Of a stretch of 64,000 nt of DNA, positions 44,095 through 53,022 are shown piece by piece (within the stretch, counting starts at the first letter, position 1; every line of letters begins with the position of its first letter). The translations under genes and the position numbers were made by a program. The stretch spans positions 434,001-498,000 of the forward strand of contig NZ_BMQT01000002.1 in assembly GCF_014648255.1 (NCBI RefSeq), in the 5' to 3' direction. The notes under the pieces were generated by a model. That model was not told where the DNA came from, ran no database searches, and worked only from the letters and a program-made list of their open reading frames with translations. Source of the DNA: Nocardioides albus. Lineage in GTDB: Bacteria > Actinomycetota > Actinomycetes > Propionibacteriales > Nocardioidaceae.

Positions 44095-45744
44095 ATGCCG
44101 GGCGTGAGCCAGCGTCCGCGCGCGAGTCTGGGGCGAGTCCTCGACGATCTGGGCGACTCGCTCCTGGAGCTGTTGGCCGGCGACCCGGCACACGAGGGCG
44201 AGATCGGGGGAGTGGTCATCCACGACCCCGACGACGAGCCGGTCCATCCTGCCGGAGCGCTCGTCCTGGCCGTCGGGGTGCCGGCGGGCGAGCTGCCCGG
44301 CCTCGTCCGGGAGGTCGGGCGGCGCGGGGCGGTCGGACTGGTCGTACGCGCGCCCGTCGTGCTGACCGCGGACCTGTCGGCCGCGGTCGAAGACGCCCGG
44401 ATCGCCCTGCTCGGGCTGCGTCGCGGGGCGACCTGGGCGCAGCTGACCGCCCTGCTGCGCTCGCTGCTGGCCGAGGGCGACATCGGCCCGGCCGAGGCCG
44501 AGACGCTGGGCGGGCTGCCCTCTGGAGACCTCTTCGCGGTCGCCAACGCGATCGGTGCCCTGCTGGACGCACCGGTGACGATCGAGGACCGCAGCTCGCG
44601 GGTGCTCGCCTTCTCCGGCCGCCAGGACGAGGCCGACGCCTCCCGGGTCGAGACGGTGATCGGTCGCCAGGTGCCCGAACGCTACGCCCGGTTGCTCACC
44701 GAGCTCGGCGTCTTCCGCGAGCTCTACCGTGAGCACCGGCCCGTCGTCGTCGACCCGGCCCGGCTCGACGAGGACAGGATCAGCAAGCAGCGGGTCGCGA
44801 TCGCCGTGCGCGCCGGCGACGAGGTCCTCGGCTCGATCTGGGCCGCGATGGACGGGGAGGTCACGCCCGAGCGGAGCGCCGCGATGCGTGACGCGGCCAG
44901 CCTGGTCGCCCTCCACATGCTGCGCGTGCGGGCCGGCGCCGATGTGCAGCGGCGGCTGCGTACGGACCTGGTCAGCTCGGTGCTCGAGGGCGGTGCCGGC
45001 GCTCGGGATGCGCTGGGCCGGCTGGGCCTCGCCGGACGTCCGGTGGTGGTGCTCGCCCTGGCGCTACGACACGAGTCGGTCGACCACGAGCCCGACCCGG
45101 GCGGCGCCAGCAGCCTCGAGCGCGCTGCCGACGCGCTGGCCGTGCATCTCTCGGCTGCCGTTCCGGCCTCGGCCGTGGCGGTCGTCGGCGGCGTGGCGTA
45201 CGCCTTGGTCCCGCTGCCGGGCGATGGCGCCGAGCCCGAGGAGCGGGCGGCTCGGCTGGCCCGGGAGTTCTGTGAACGCCTGGGCGCCCGGCTGCCGGTC
45301 GTCGTCGGTGTCGGCGGCGTCGCCCCGGACGTCAGCGCGATCGTCGCCTCGCGCGAGGCCGCCAACCGGGCGCTGCGGGTGCTCCGCGACGGCGTCGCCC
45401 CCGGGACCGCGTCCCGGTCGGTGGCCCGGCTCGCCGACGTCTACACCCAGTCGCTGCTCCTCGAGCTCCGCGACCTCGCGGCCGCGCGCGGCGAGCGCCC
45501 GGTCGGCCCGATCGCGCGGCTCCTCGACTACGACGAGCGCAACGACTCCGGCCTCGCCGAGACCCTGGACGCATGGCTGGACGCCAACGGCGATGTGCGC
45601 ACCGCAGCCGCGGCCCTCTTCATCCACCCGAACACGCTGCGCTACCGGCTGCGCCGACTCGAGCAGGTCAGCGGACTGGAGCTCTCCGACCCCGAGCAGC
45701 GCTTCGCCGCGATGCTCCAGCTGCGGATCCTGGCCCCGCGCTGA
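44095..45744 (+). CDS. PucR/CdaR-family transcriptional regulator
   Basis: The 549-residue protein has an N-terminal sensing region (about 1-280), a GGDEF-like middle domain and a C-terminal PucR helix-turn-helix (DVRTAAAALFIHPNTLRYRLRRLEQVSGLEL). PucR proteins usually activate catabolic operons for purines, amino acids or similar nitrogen sources. It begins 1 bp after the racemase stop, so it is the last gene of the transporter-hydrolase operon and probably activates it. An alternative GTG start at 44104 would shorten it by three residues. Confidence 0.9.
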   Translation: MPGVSQRPRASLGRVLDDLGDSLLELLAGDPAHEGEIGGVVIHDPDDEPVHPAGALVLAVGVPAGELPGLVREVGRRGAVGLVVRAPVVLTADLSAAVEDARIALLGLRRGATWAQLTALLRSLLAEGDIGPAEAETLGGLPSGDLFAVANAIGALLDAPVTIEDRSSRVLAFSGRQDEADASRVETVIGRQVPERYARLLTELGVFRELYREHRPVVVDPARLDEDRISKQRVAIAVRAGDEVLGSIWAAMDGEVTPERSAAMRDAASLVALHMLRVRAGADVQRRLRTDLVSSVLEGGAGARDALGRLGLAGRPVVVLALALRHESVDHEPDPGGASSLERAADALAVHLSAAVPASAVAVVGGVAYALVPLPGDGAEPEERAARLAREFCERLGARLPVVVGVGGVAPDVSAIVASREAANRALRVLRDGVAPGTASRSVARLADVYTQSLLLELRDLAAARGERPVGPIARLLDYDERNDSGLAETLDAWLDANGDVRTAAAALFIHPNTLRYRLRRLEQVSGLELSDPEQRFAAMLQLRILAPR

Positions 45745-45784
45745 GCCGTCAGCGCCGATGCCGTCAGCGCCGATTGGGGTGGAC

Positions 45785-45862
45785 GGTGACACCACCGGTG
45801 ATCACAATGTCCCTGGCGTGGTCGACGATGTGCAGGATGCCGTCCTCCGTCGAGAGAACCGC
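45785..45862 (-). pseudogene. Remnant of an acyl-CoA ligase gene
   Basis: On the minus strand this stretch encodes STEDGILHIVDHARDIVITGG, very close to DEDGFLHIVDRAKDMVITGG in the intact ligase at 27157-28704. Nothing recognisable of the rest of the enzyme remains on either side. It is a fossil of an AMP-ligase gene, left in the 144-bp gap between the PucR gene and a small membrane-protein gene. Confidence 0.75.
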
Positions 45863-45888
45863 GATCACCACGAGCCGGGAGAGATGCC

Positions 45889-46152
45889 ATGACGCCGATG
45901 ATCGGCCTGCCCACCGGAGCCGAATGGGCGTACCTGATCGGTGGCATCATGCTGCTGCTGGTCTGGTGCGCAATCACCGTGTGGTGGTTGATGATGCTGG
46001 TGCAGGCGCTCCGAACACCGGACAGCGTGTGGACCGCGGCCGGTCAGAGCAAGATCCTCTATGTCCTGCTGATGATCTTCCTGGGCTGGCTCGGGGCGCT
46101 CCTCTACGTCTTCATCGCCCGGCCCGGGCTCCGTCCCGGGCTCCGTGCCTGA
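45889..46152 (+). CDS. Small two-helix membrane protein with PLDc_N domain
   Basis: The 87-residue protein has two hydrophobic helices (about 14-42 and 57-78). Its loop (MLVQALRTPDSVWTAAGQSKILYVLLMIFLG, across the second helix) fits the PLDc_N domain, the membrane anchor found at the N-terminus of cardiolipin synthases. Alone it is a common small actinobacterial protein with no known role. The ATG at 45889 has a GGGAGAG site. Confidence 0.8.
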   Translation: MTPMIGLPTGAEWAYLIGGIMLLLVWCAITVWWLMMLVQALRTPDSVWTAAGQSKILYVLLMIFLGWLGALLYVFIARPGLRPGLRA

Positions 46153-46155
46153 ACC

Positions 46156-47022
46156 TCACACCACCATCGCGACCACAGCCGCCGCTGCGAGGACCGTCGC
46201 TGCGACGCGTACCCTCCCGATCGGTTCGTGCAGCACCAGCGCAGCTGAGAGCGCGACCCAGATCAGGCTCGAGCTGCGCACTGCCGCGACCAACGACACC
46301 GGCGCGTGCAGGGTGGCGTAGAGGGCGAGGACGTACGAGGTGGGGATGAGCACTGCGAGGGCGGCCACGGTCCGCGCGTGGATCCGGAGCTGGCGCAGCC
46401 CCTCGGCGTGCTTCCCGCGCACGACCACGCTCCACAGCGCCACCTGGATCACTGTGCCGACGGCGTAGTAGGCGATCGGATCCAGGCCGCGCTCCACGAC
46501 CACCCAACCGTCATAGGTCGTGTACGCCGCGATGGAGACGGCGATGCCGGCCGACCACAACAGCGGCTTCGCCTGCAGCGAGCCTCGGGTTCGGACGGTC
46601 TCGAACAGCAGCGCCCCGACCGCCGCCGCCATCAGGAGTACGCCGCCCCACTGTGTCCAGCTCAGCCACTGCCCGAGCGCCACCATGCCGGTGAGCGCCA
46701 CCACCACCGGCGCGAGGCCGCGGGAGAGCGGGTAGATCTGGCTGACGTCGAAGTCCTGGTAGGCCACCTGGACCAGTCCCATGCTCAGCGCGTGCATCGC
46801 GGTGCTGCCCAGGGAGAGCAGGAGGAGCTCCCACGACAGCGTGATGCCGTGCCCACGCACGATCATCACGATCGTGGTGACCGTGACGACCAGGCAGCAC
46901 TCCACGATCGCGACCGCCCAGAGCGCGGGTCTCCCCGCAGGTGCGATGGTCTTCGACGCCGTGTTCCAGGCGGCGTGGGCGATCGCGGAGCCCAGGGCGA
47001 GCATGACTCCGAGCAGCAGCAC
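46156..47022 (-). CDS. DMT-superfamily EamA-type transporter
   Basis: The 288-residue protein has about ten transmembrane helices in two EamA repeats (LGSAIAHAAWNTASK..., second repeat from about residue 150). Such proteins export amino acids, nucleobases or other metabolites. It converges with the PLDc_N protein gene, with only 3 bp between the stops, and is divergent from a DoxX gene. The substrate is unknown. Confidence 0.87.
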   Translation of the reverse strand: MLLLGVMLALGSAIAHAAWNTASKTIAPAGRPALWAVAIVECCLVVTVTTIVMIVRGHGITLSWELLLLSLGSTAMHALSMGLVQVAYQDFDVSQIYPLSRGLAPVVVALTGMVALGQWLSWTQWGGVLLMAAAVGALLFETVRTRGSLQAKPLLWSAGIAVSIAAYTTYDGWVVVERGLDPIAYYAVGTVIQVALWSVVVRGKHAEGLRQLRIHARTVAALAVLIPTSYVLALYATLHAPVSLVAAVRSSSLIWVALSAALVLHEPIGRVRVAATVLAAAAVVAMVV

Positions 47023-47109
47023 CCGGGTGAGCCTACGGCGTCCCTCCGCGCACCTTTACCGGACCACTAGGGTGGGCCCTCCGTACCCCGACCCCCGAGG
47101 AATTCTGTG

Positions 47110-47679
47110 ATGGACCCCGTCGACCTTGCCCTGATGCTGCTCCGTCTTGCCGTGGGCGGCACGATGATCGCTCACGGCGTCAACCACTGGCGCGGGGGCG
47201 GAAAGATCGCCGGTACGGCGGGCTGGTTCGAGAGCCTCGGCCTGCGTCACGGCACCCTGCAGGCATGGGCGAGCGTGGTGACCGAGATCGGAGCCGGCGT
47301 GCTGCTGATCCTGGGCCTCATCACGCCGCTGGCCGCCGCCGGTGTCGTCGGGGTGATGCTCGTCGCCGCGCTGCTGGCGCACCGACCGAACGGGTTCTTC
47401 ATCTTCAAGGAGGGCTGGGAGTACGTGATGATCCTGGCCGTCGTCGCGGTCGTCCTCGGCGTCACCGGCCCCGGGACGATCTCGCTCGACTCGGCCCTCG
47501 ACACCGTCTACGACGGCTGGATCGGTGGAGCGGTGGCGCTCGGCGCCGGTGTTCTCGGCACGGCCCTCCTGCTCGCCGCGTTCTGGCGCCCGCAGCGCCA
47601 GGGTGCTGCCGCGGAGGCCTCGTCGGCGGAGGAGCCGACCGCGGAGGAGTCGTCAGCGGAGTCGTCGCCGGAAGCCTGA
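47110..47679 (+). CDS. DoxX-family membrane protein
   Basis: The 189-residue protein has four transmembrane helices with the DoxX pattern (LLRLAVGGTMIAHGVNHW, then ASVVTEIGAGVLLILGLITPLAAAG, then HRPNGFFIFKEGWEYVMI) and a Glu/Ser/Ala-rich C-terminal tail. The ATG at 47110 directly follows an in-frame GTG at 47107, so either could be used; a GAGGAA site precedes both. Function is unknown beyond a general link to redox processes at the membrane. Confidence 0.87.
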   Translation: MDPVDLALMLLRLAVGGTMIAHGVNHWRGGGKIAGTAGWFESLGLRHGTLQAWASVVTEIGAGVLLILGLITPLAAAGVVGVMLVAALLAHRPNGFFIFKEGWEYVMILAVVAVVLGVTGPGTISLDSALDTVYDGWIGGAVALGAGVLGTALLLAAFWRPQRQGAAAEASSAEEPTAEESSAESSPEA

Positions 47680-47756
47680 GCCTGCGGCGACCAAAGTCGA
47701 GACCGCAGCGACCGAAGGTCGATGTGGCCGAGCTCCTGGGTTCATAGCCTGGACCC

Positions 47757-49148
47757 ATGAGCTATCGACGGCTGGGCCCGGCCGGACTGCTGGTCGCGGG
47801 GCTCGCCCTGATCGGACTGGGCGTCGTCGGCCCGCCGGCATCCGACGGCGGGCTCCGGATCCCGCCCGGCGTGCCGATTCTGCTGGTCGGCGCGGCGGCC
47901 GCCTCGTGGTTGCGCGGCACTGCCGGTGCCATCCTCGGGCTGGCCGCGGTGGCCGTGGTGACGGTCGCCTCCGTCGGCGCCGGCATCGGGCCGGATCTGA
48001 TCGGTGACCGCGGACTGCCGGTCACCGCCGCGCGTTGGGTCCAGGTGGCCGGGCTGGTGGTTGCGGCGTACGCCTTGGGTCGACGGGTCGCGGCGCGTCC
48101 CTCTCCCGCGGGGACGCCAGGTGGACGCCGTCGGGGTCGGGGTCGCGTGCTCCAGATCGCAGGCCTGCTGGTGCTGTGCGGGGTCGGGGCCGAGCTGCTG
48201 GCAGCGTACGGGGACAGCACGGGCGACCCCGGTGGCATCACGTTCGCCCTGGTCTTCTTCGGCGCCCTCTACGGAGCGCCGGCGTTGCTCGCCCGGGAGC
48301 TGGTCCGCCGTCTGGGCTGGGGCTGGCCGAGCCTGCTGCTGATCTTCGCGGCTCTGGGTACGGCCCAGGCGGGTCTCATCGACCAATCTCTGTTCAGCAC
48401 CGACTACGGCGGGTACGACGGGTGGGAGGAGAACCGGGAGCCGACCCTGGTCCCGTCTCTGGGACTCAGCGGCTACAACGCCTACTCCTTCATCATCGGC
48501 CACGTGATCTACAGCTTCGCCGCGCCGGTGGCGCTGGCCGAGGCGTGGTCGCCCGCCCGGGCCAGGAAGCCCTGGCTCGGCCCGATCGGCACGGTCCTGG
48601 CCGTGGTCGCCTACGCGGTCGCCGCAACCCTGATCGTGACCGACCCCGAGTCACGCTCAGGAACCCCGGCTCAGCTCATCGTCACCGTCGGCGTGATCGG
48701 CGCGATGCTGCTCGGTGCCGCGCTGATCGGCAGTCGGCGACGACCGGGCCACGCTCCGGCCGGCGCGCGAGACCTCGCGATCTGGCAGGTCCTCGGTGTC
48801 TCCCTGATCTTCGCGACGGTTCCCGATCTGCTGCCCCCGACCTGGCTGGGCGTCGTGCTGGCAGCGACGACCACAGCCACGCTCGGGATCCTCATCGCCC
48901 TGGCCTCGCGGAGGAGTGCATGGACGATCCGGCACACCGCAGCAGTCGGCGCCGCGTACCTCCTCGAGCGGGGTCTGCTGGCCTTCACCTACTTCCCCCT
49001 CATCGGCGACGTCGCGCCAGGACCGAAGTACGCCCACAACGTGATCATGCTCCTGATCGTCGTGCTCGCCACCTGGGTCGCACTGCGCAAGCGCAGCGGC
49101 GAACGGGCCGAAGGCGCGGTCAAGACGCCCAGCTCTGCTGGGAGCTAG
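47757..49148 (+). CDS. Unknown multi-pass membrane protein
   Basis: The 463-residue protein has about twelve hydrophobic segments spread along its whole length, with two basic loops (RRVAARPSPAGTPGGRRRGRG and ALIGSRRRPGHAPAGARD). A polar external loop of about 40 residues (TDYGGYDGWEENREPTLVPS) is rich in Tyr, Asp and Glu. I do not recognise a family. It stands alone, 78 bp after the DoxX gene, and its stop is 27 bp from the convergent HNH copy 2. Confidence 0.78.
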   Translation: MSYRRLGPAGLLVAGLALIGLGVVGPPASDGGLRIPPGVPILLVGAAAASWLRGTAGAILGLAAVAVVTVASVGAGIGPDLIGDRGLPVTAARWVQVAGLVVAAYALGRRVAARPSPAGTPGGRRRGRGRVLQIAGLLVLCGVGAELLAAYGDSTGDPGGITFALVFFGALYGAPALLARELVRRLGWGWPSLLLIFAALGTAQAGLIDQSLFSTDYGGYDGWEENREPTLVPSLGLSGYNAYSFIIGHVIYSFAAPVALAEAWSPARARKPWLGPIGTVLAVVAYAVAATLIVTDPESRSGTPAQLIVTVGVIGAMLLGAALIGSRRRPGHAPAGARDLAIWQVLGVSLIFATVPDLLPPTWLGVVLAATTTATLGILIALASRRSAWTIRHTAAVGAAYLLERGLLAFTYFPLIGDVAPGPKYAHNVIMLLIVVLATWVALRKRSGERAEGAVKTPSSAGS

Positions 49149-49175
49149 CTGCGCGGAGCGGCTTGCCCGCCGGGC

Positions 49176-50450
49176 TCAGGGGCGGCGGGTGAACCGGATG
49201 GTGCCGTCGGGCAACCGCTCATGCGTGTATCCGGGGGCATGCGCGAGCCGGTGATGATGAGGGCACAGCAGGACCCCGTCGTTCAGGTCTGTTCTTCCGC
49301 CGGCGGCCCAGGGTTTGAGGTGGTGCGCATCGCACCACTCTGGTGGCATGTCGCAGCCTTCGGCTTGGCAGCACTTCTGCTGTAGTCGGAGTGCTTTGCG
49401 TTGGATGGGTTGGAAGAACCTGCTTTCCCGGCCGGCGTCGAGGACCACGCTGTCACCGCCGAGGACCCAGGGGATGATGGTGGCGTTGCACGCCATCCGA
49501 CGGGCCTCGGCTGCAGTGATGGTGGTGCCGTTGGTCTCGTCGAACCCGAGTGTCGCGGTGCCGAGCTCGTTGCGGAGGTCAGCGAGGGAGATCACGACGT
49601 TGACCACGGTCGCGTCGCCGCCGTGACGGGGCAGTGTGGTGGGGTCGATGGTCTCGATCAGCCGGGCGAACCCTTGCCCCGTGAGCCGTTCCCACGGAGG
49701 CAGCGGAACACCCTTCTCCACCAGCCGCTGCTTGCGGGGCTGGGCCCACGCCTCGACCAGGGTCTTGAACCGCATCCCGATCGCGGTCGGCAGCACACCG
49801 TCGAACCCGATCGTCCCGTTACCGTTGTCCCAGACCCGTAGCGCGGTCTTCTGCCGGGCACGTTCTTCCTCGGCCAGGAGGGCTTTGGCCTCGGCCTCTT
49901 CGAACCGGACAGGGTCGACCTCGACCAGGATCCGTTTGCCCACGATCCGCAGCTCGTTGGCGGTCATCTGGGTGGCGTACTCGACCAGCAGCTTCTCCGC
50001 CAGGACCAGGTCCTCGCCGGTGGCGATGGGATCGGTCTTGATCTTGTCGAGCGCACGAGTGATGACCCGGGCCTTGTCCTGGGAGACGACACCCTCAGCC
50101 AAGCCGGCAGCGACCAGCTCATACCGAGCCACGGTGGTAGCGAGCTTGATCTGGGCGCGGGCGGCACCTTTGTCGACAACCAGCTCGGCCCGCATCCAGG
50201 CCGAGGCGTCCTTGTCACCGGTCTCAGCAGCAATGTCACCCGAGGAAGCCAGGACCCGCAGCCTCAACGCGGCCTGCTGGGCTTGGAGTTTCTCGACCCG
50301 GGCCAGGAAGTCCTTCTTCTGGCTGGTGCGCCAATAGTCCGGGTCCATCGCAAGCAACCCAGCAAGAGAGGTCTCGATGGCGTCAAGAGCCGCTCCGATC
50401 GCATCAGCGGGGTTGGTGCCCCAGTGGTCGATGCTGCCGTCCAGACTCAT
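49176..50450 (-). CDS. DUF222/HNH endonuclease (13E12 repeat family), copy 2
   Basis: The 424-residue protein is closely similar over its full length to copy 1 at 21557-22819, including the complete HNH motif (EGCDMPPEWCDAHHLKPW, GGRTDLNDG, CPHHHRLAH). Differences are scattered single residues, so both genes look maintained rather than decaying. I prefer the ATG at 50450 behind GGGAGGG; a GTG at 50456 adds two residues. The upstream hairpin, flank and core repeat of copy 1 are present here too, but no inverted partner is found on the 3' side, where a membrane-protein gene ends 27 bp away. Confidence 0.92.
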   Translation of the reverse strand: MSLDGSIDHWGTNPADAIGAALDAIETSLAGLLAMDPDYWRTSQKKDFLARVEKLQAQQAALRLRVLASSGDIAAETGDKDASAWMRAELVVDKGAARAQIKLATTVARYELVAAGLAEGVVSQDKARVITRALDKIKTDPIATGEDLVLAEKLLVEYATQMTANELRIVGKRILVEVDPVRFEEAEAKALLAEEERARQKTALRVWDNGNGTIGFDGVLPTAIGMRFKTLVEAWAQPRKQRLVEKGVPLPPWERLTGQGFARLIETIDPTTLPRHGGDATVVNVVISLADLRNELGTATLGFDETNGTTITAAEARRMACNATIIPWVLGGDSVVLDAGRESRFFQPIQRKALRLQQKCCQAEGCDMPPEWCDAHHLKPWAAGGRTDLNDGVLLCPHHHRLAHAPGYTHERLPDGTIRFTRRP

Positions 50451-50569
50451 CGCCACCCTCCCTTCCGAGTGTTCGAAGGCGTGTCGTGATGGGTCTGATT
50501 CTACCCTTCATAAACCCGCGAATCCATCTATTTCCCCAGGTCAAACACGTTTCTCGTGGTTAGCGAACG

Positions 50570-50938
50570 AGCATCAGACCTGTGGACGCTAAGTGGCCCG
50601 AAGGGCCACCCTCCACCCCCACGACAGCACCTTCCGAAGCATGATTCCGCTGCGCCACACCCGGGCCGCCGCCCCGATAGCCAGCCAAATATTTTCTCGA
50701 CGGGCCCCGGTGTCAAGGACCGCGGTAGCGGCCGGCGAAGCCGGCGGCCGAAGGCCGTCCTTGACTCCGGGGTTCGTCGAGAAGACCGTAGAACTCGGGT
50801 CGGCGGCCCCGCTGGCCGAAGAAGAAACCCTTCCGGCAGGGAGGGGTCGACAAGCTCGACCACCGGTGGCCAGACGATCCGGCAGGGAACCGTGTTGGTC
50901 TCGACACGCCTCCGCCTAGCGGCTCCGGCGGCTCGACC
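50570..50938 (-). repeat. HNH-unit repeat upstream of copy 2, with REP-like and dispersed 49-bp repeats
   Basis: In the same order as at 22943-23277: gtggccc-gaa-gggccac hairpin (50593-50609), flank (about 50650-50691, nearly identical to 23011-23054), core hairpin (50692-50785), a REP-like aagctcgaccaccgg end (50838-50866), then an exact 49-bp reverse complement of 10382-10430 at 50890-50938. Conservation of these non-coding parts between the two units is as high as that of the coding region. Confidence 0.8.
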
Positions 50939-50953
50939 AGCGGGGCAAAGGGT

Positions 50954-51053
50954 CTCGACCAGCGGGGGACGGAACAGGCTCGACCAACGGGGGACGGAAC
51001 AGGCTCGACCAACGGGGGACGGAACAGGCTCGACCAACGGGGGACGGAACAAG
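50954..51053. repeat. Four tandem 25-bp repeats
   Basis: The unit ctcgaccaacgggggacggaacagg, shown here as ctcgaccaacggggg plus acggaacagg, is repeated four times with one or two base changes, followed by a 7-9 base partial copy to 51062. It lies between HNH copy 2 and the NhaA gene. Each unit contains the gctcgacca word of the neighbouring REP-like repeats, so it probably grew by local duplication. Confidence 0.88.
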
Positions 51054-51085
51054 CTCGACCAGCGAAACAAGCCGACACCGCCCCC

Positions 51086-52969
51086 TCAACGCCGAGACCG
51101 CACCCCAAGCCTCGCAGTCTCCCCAGTAGCCGACCGCTCGAGCGCAGCAATGAGGGTGCGAGCGTCGTAGCGACCCTCATGACGATGAGCCCCGACGAAG
51201 AACGTCGGCGTACCCCGCGCCCCGCTGGCGTCAGCGGAGGCCATGTCCTCGCGAACGTGCTCGGCGAGGACAGGATCCTCCAGGTCGCGGAGGAACTGCT
51301 CGACATCGAGCCCGAGAACAGCGGCATAGCCGGCGAGATCCTGGTGCTCGAGCTCGTTCTGATGCGCGAAGAGGTGCTTGTGCATCTCCCAGAACCGTCC
51401 CTGCCGCCCGGCAGCCTCGGCAGCGACCGCGGCGAGCTCGGCGTGCGGGTGCTGGGGGAGCGGGAGGTGGCGTACGACGTAGCGGATCCGAGGGCCGAAG
51501 TAGTCGCGGACCTCGTTGGCGGTGCCGGTGGCTCGGGCGCAGAAGGGGCACTCGTAGTCGAGGTACTCGACGAGCGTCACCTCGGCGGACGCGTCGCCGT
51601 AGATGTGGTCGCGCGAGGGGTCCACGGGCGGCGAGAGCAGCTTCGGCAGGGCCGCGTCGCGCTGGCCGAGGAAACGCGCGGAGAGCTGGAAGATCAGCCA
51701 GCCGAGCGCGGAGGCGATCACGACGGCGAGAAGCACGCCGACGATCGCGTCACGCTGCAGAGTCTCCGAGTCGAAGGCGAGCGTGATGATCAGCAGCGCG
51801 ACGGTGAAGCCGATCCCCGACAGCGCCGCGCCGCCGAGGACGTGGCCGCCGCCCACCCCCTGGGGCAACCGACCGAGCCCGAGCCGCGTCGCAGCGAGCG
51901 CGCCGAAGCCGATCCCGAGCGTCTTGCCCAGCACCAGGCCGGCGATGACCCCCCAGGTGACCGGCGAACGCAGCGCCTCGCCGAGCACACCGTCGCGCAG
52001 GTCGACACCGGCGTTGGCGAGTGCGAAGACCGGCACGATGAGGTAGCTCGTCGGCACGTGCAGCGTCTCCTGGAGCCGCTCGTTGACCGAGATCGTGCGG
52101 GTCAGCTCGTCACGCGTCTCCCGCTGCAGCGTGGGCAGCGGCGACTGCCGGAACGCCCGGAACCGCGAGGTCGCGACCTCCATCTGGGCCCGGGTCGGCT
52201 CCGCGGCCGGCACGAGCAGCCCGGCCAGCATCCCCGCGATCGAGGCGTGCAGACCGGCGCCGAGGGTCGCCACCCAGGCGACCAGGACGAGCAGCACGTA
52301 GGGCCAGGCCCGCCACACCTTCGCCTTGTCGAGCGCGAAGATCCCGGCCAGCGCCAGCGCGGCAACGACCAACGGCCCGATCGAGAGGTGGTCGGTGTAG
52401 GCCACCCCGATGACGCTCACCGCGACGATGTCGTCGATGACGGTGAGCGTGAGCAGGAAGATCCGCAGCTGGGTCGAGACGGCAGGTCCGACCAGCGCGA
52501 GCATGCCGAGCAGGAAGGCAGTGTCGGTGCCGATCACGATGCCCCACCCGCGGGCTGCCTCGCCGGACGGATTGAGCAGCAGGTAGATCAGCGCGGGCAG
52601 GATCAGGCCGCCCGCACCGGCGATCAGCGGCACCACCATGCGGCTGCGGTCGGTGAGCTCGCCGACGGCGAGCTCGCGGCGTACCTCCAGGCCGACGACG
52701 AAGAAGAAGATCACCATCAGGCCGTCGTTGACCCAGTGATGCAAGCTCATCGAGAGGCCGATGTCGCCGAGCCGGATCGACAGCACCGTCTCCCACAGGT
52801 GCTCGTAGCCGTGCGACCACGGCGAGTTGGCCCAGGCCAGCGCCAGCAGCGAGGCGATCACCAGCAGCCCGGCGCTCGTCGACTCCAGGTGCATGAAGTG
52901 CCTCAGCGTGGTGCCGAGCTGCCCGGTCAGGTCTGCGTCGCGACGACCGCGCGTCTGCTCATTCCCCAC
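51086..52969 (-). CDS. nhaA: NhaA Na+/H+ antiporter fused to a DsbA-like thioredoxin domain
   Basis: The 627-residue protein has an NhaA antiporter (about residues 25-430, with the ion-binding Asp pair in [15 protein letters not shown]) and a C-terminal DsbA-like domain (about 445-615) with active-site C474-P-F-C477 and the cis-Pro loop [11 protein letters not shown]. NhaA exchanges protons for sodium. The thiol domain is expected on the cytoplasmic side if topology follows NhaA, where it might act in redox control or as a reductase. Such fusions occur in other actinobacteria. It starts at GTG with a weak ribosome site. Confidence 0.92.
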   Translation of the reverse strand: MGNEQTRGRRDADLTGQLGTTLRHFMHLESTSAGLLVIASLLALAWANSPWSHGYEHLWETVLSIRLGDIGLSMSLHHWVNDGLMVIFFFVVGLEVRRELAVGELTDRSRMVVPLIAGAGGLILPALIYLLLNPSGEAARGWGIVIGTDTAFLLGMLALVGPAVSTQLRIFLLTLTVIDDIVAVSVIGVAYTDHLSIGPLVVAALALAGIFALDKAKVWRAWPYVLLVLVAWVATLGAGLHASIAGMLAGLLVPAAEPTRAQMEVATSRFRAFRQSPLPTLQRETRDELTRTISVNERLQETLHVPTSYLIVPVFALANAGVDLRDGVLGEALRSPVTWGVIAGLVLGKTLGIGFGALAATRLGLGRLPQGVGGGHVLGGAALSGIGFTVALLIITLAFDSETLQRDAIVGVLLAVVIASALGWLIFQLSARFLGQRDAALPKLLSPPVDPSRDHIYGDASAEVTLVEYLDYECPFCARATGTANEVRDYFGPRIRYVVRHLPLPQHPHAELAAVAAEAAGRQGRFWEMHKHLFAHQNELEHQDLAGYAAVLGLDVEQFLRDLEDPVLAEHVREDMASADASGARGTPTFFVGAHRHEGRYDARTLIAALERSATGETARLGVRSRR

Positions 52970-53022
52970 AGGACAAGCCTAGGCCGCGCGCGCGTCCCCG
53001 GCCGCGACTGTCCGTGAGAGGC

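Noticed and set aside
50954..51062. Tandem 25-bp repeats as a CRISPR array
   Set aside because: The units are directly joined with no spacers, and no cas gene is in the window.
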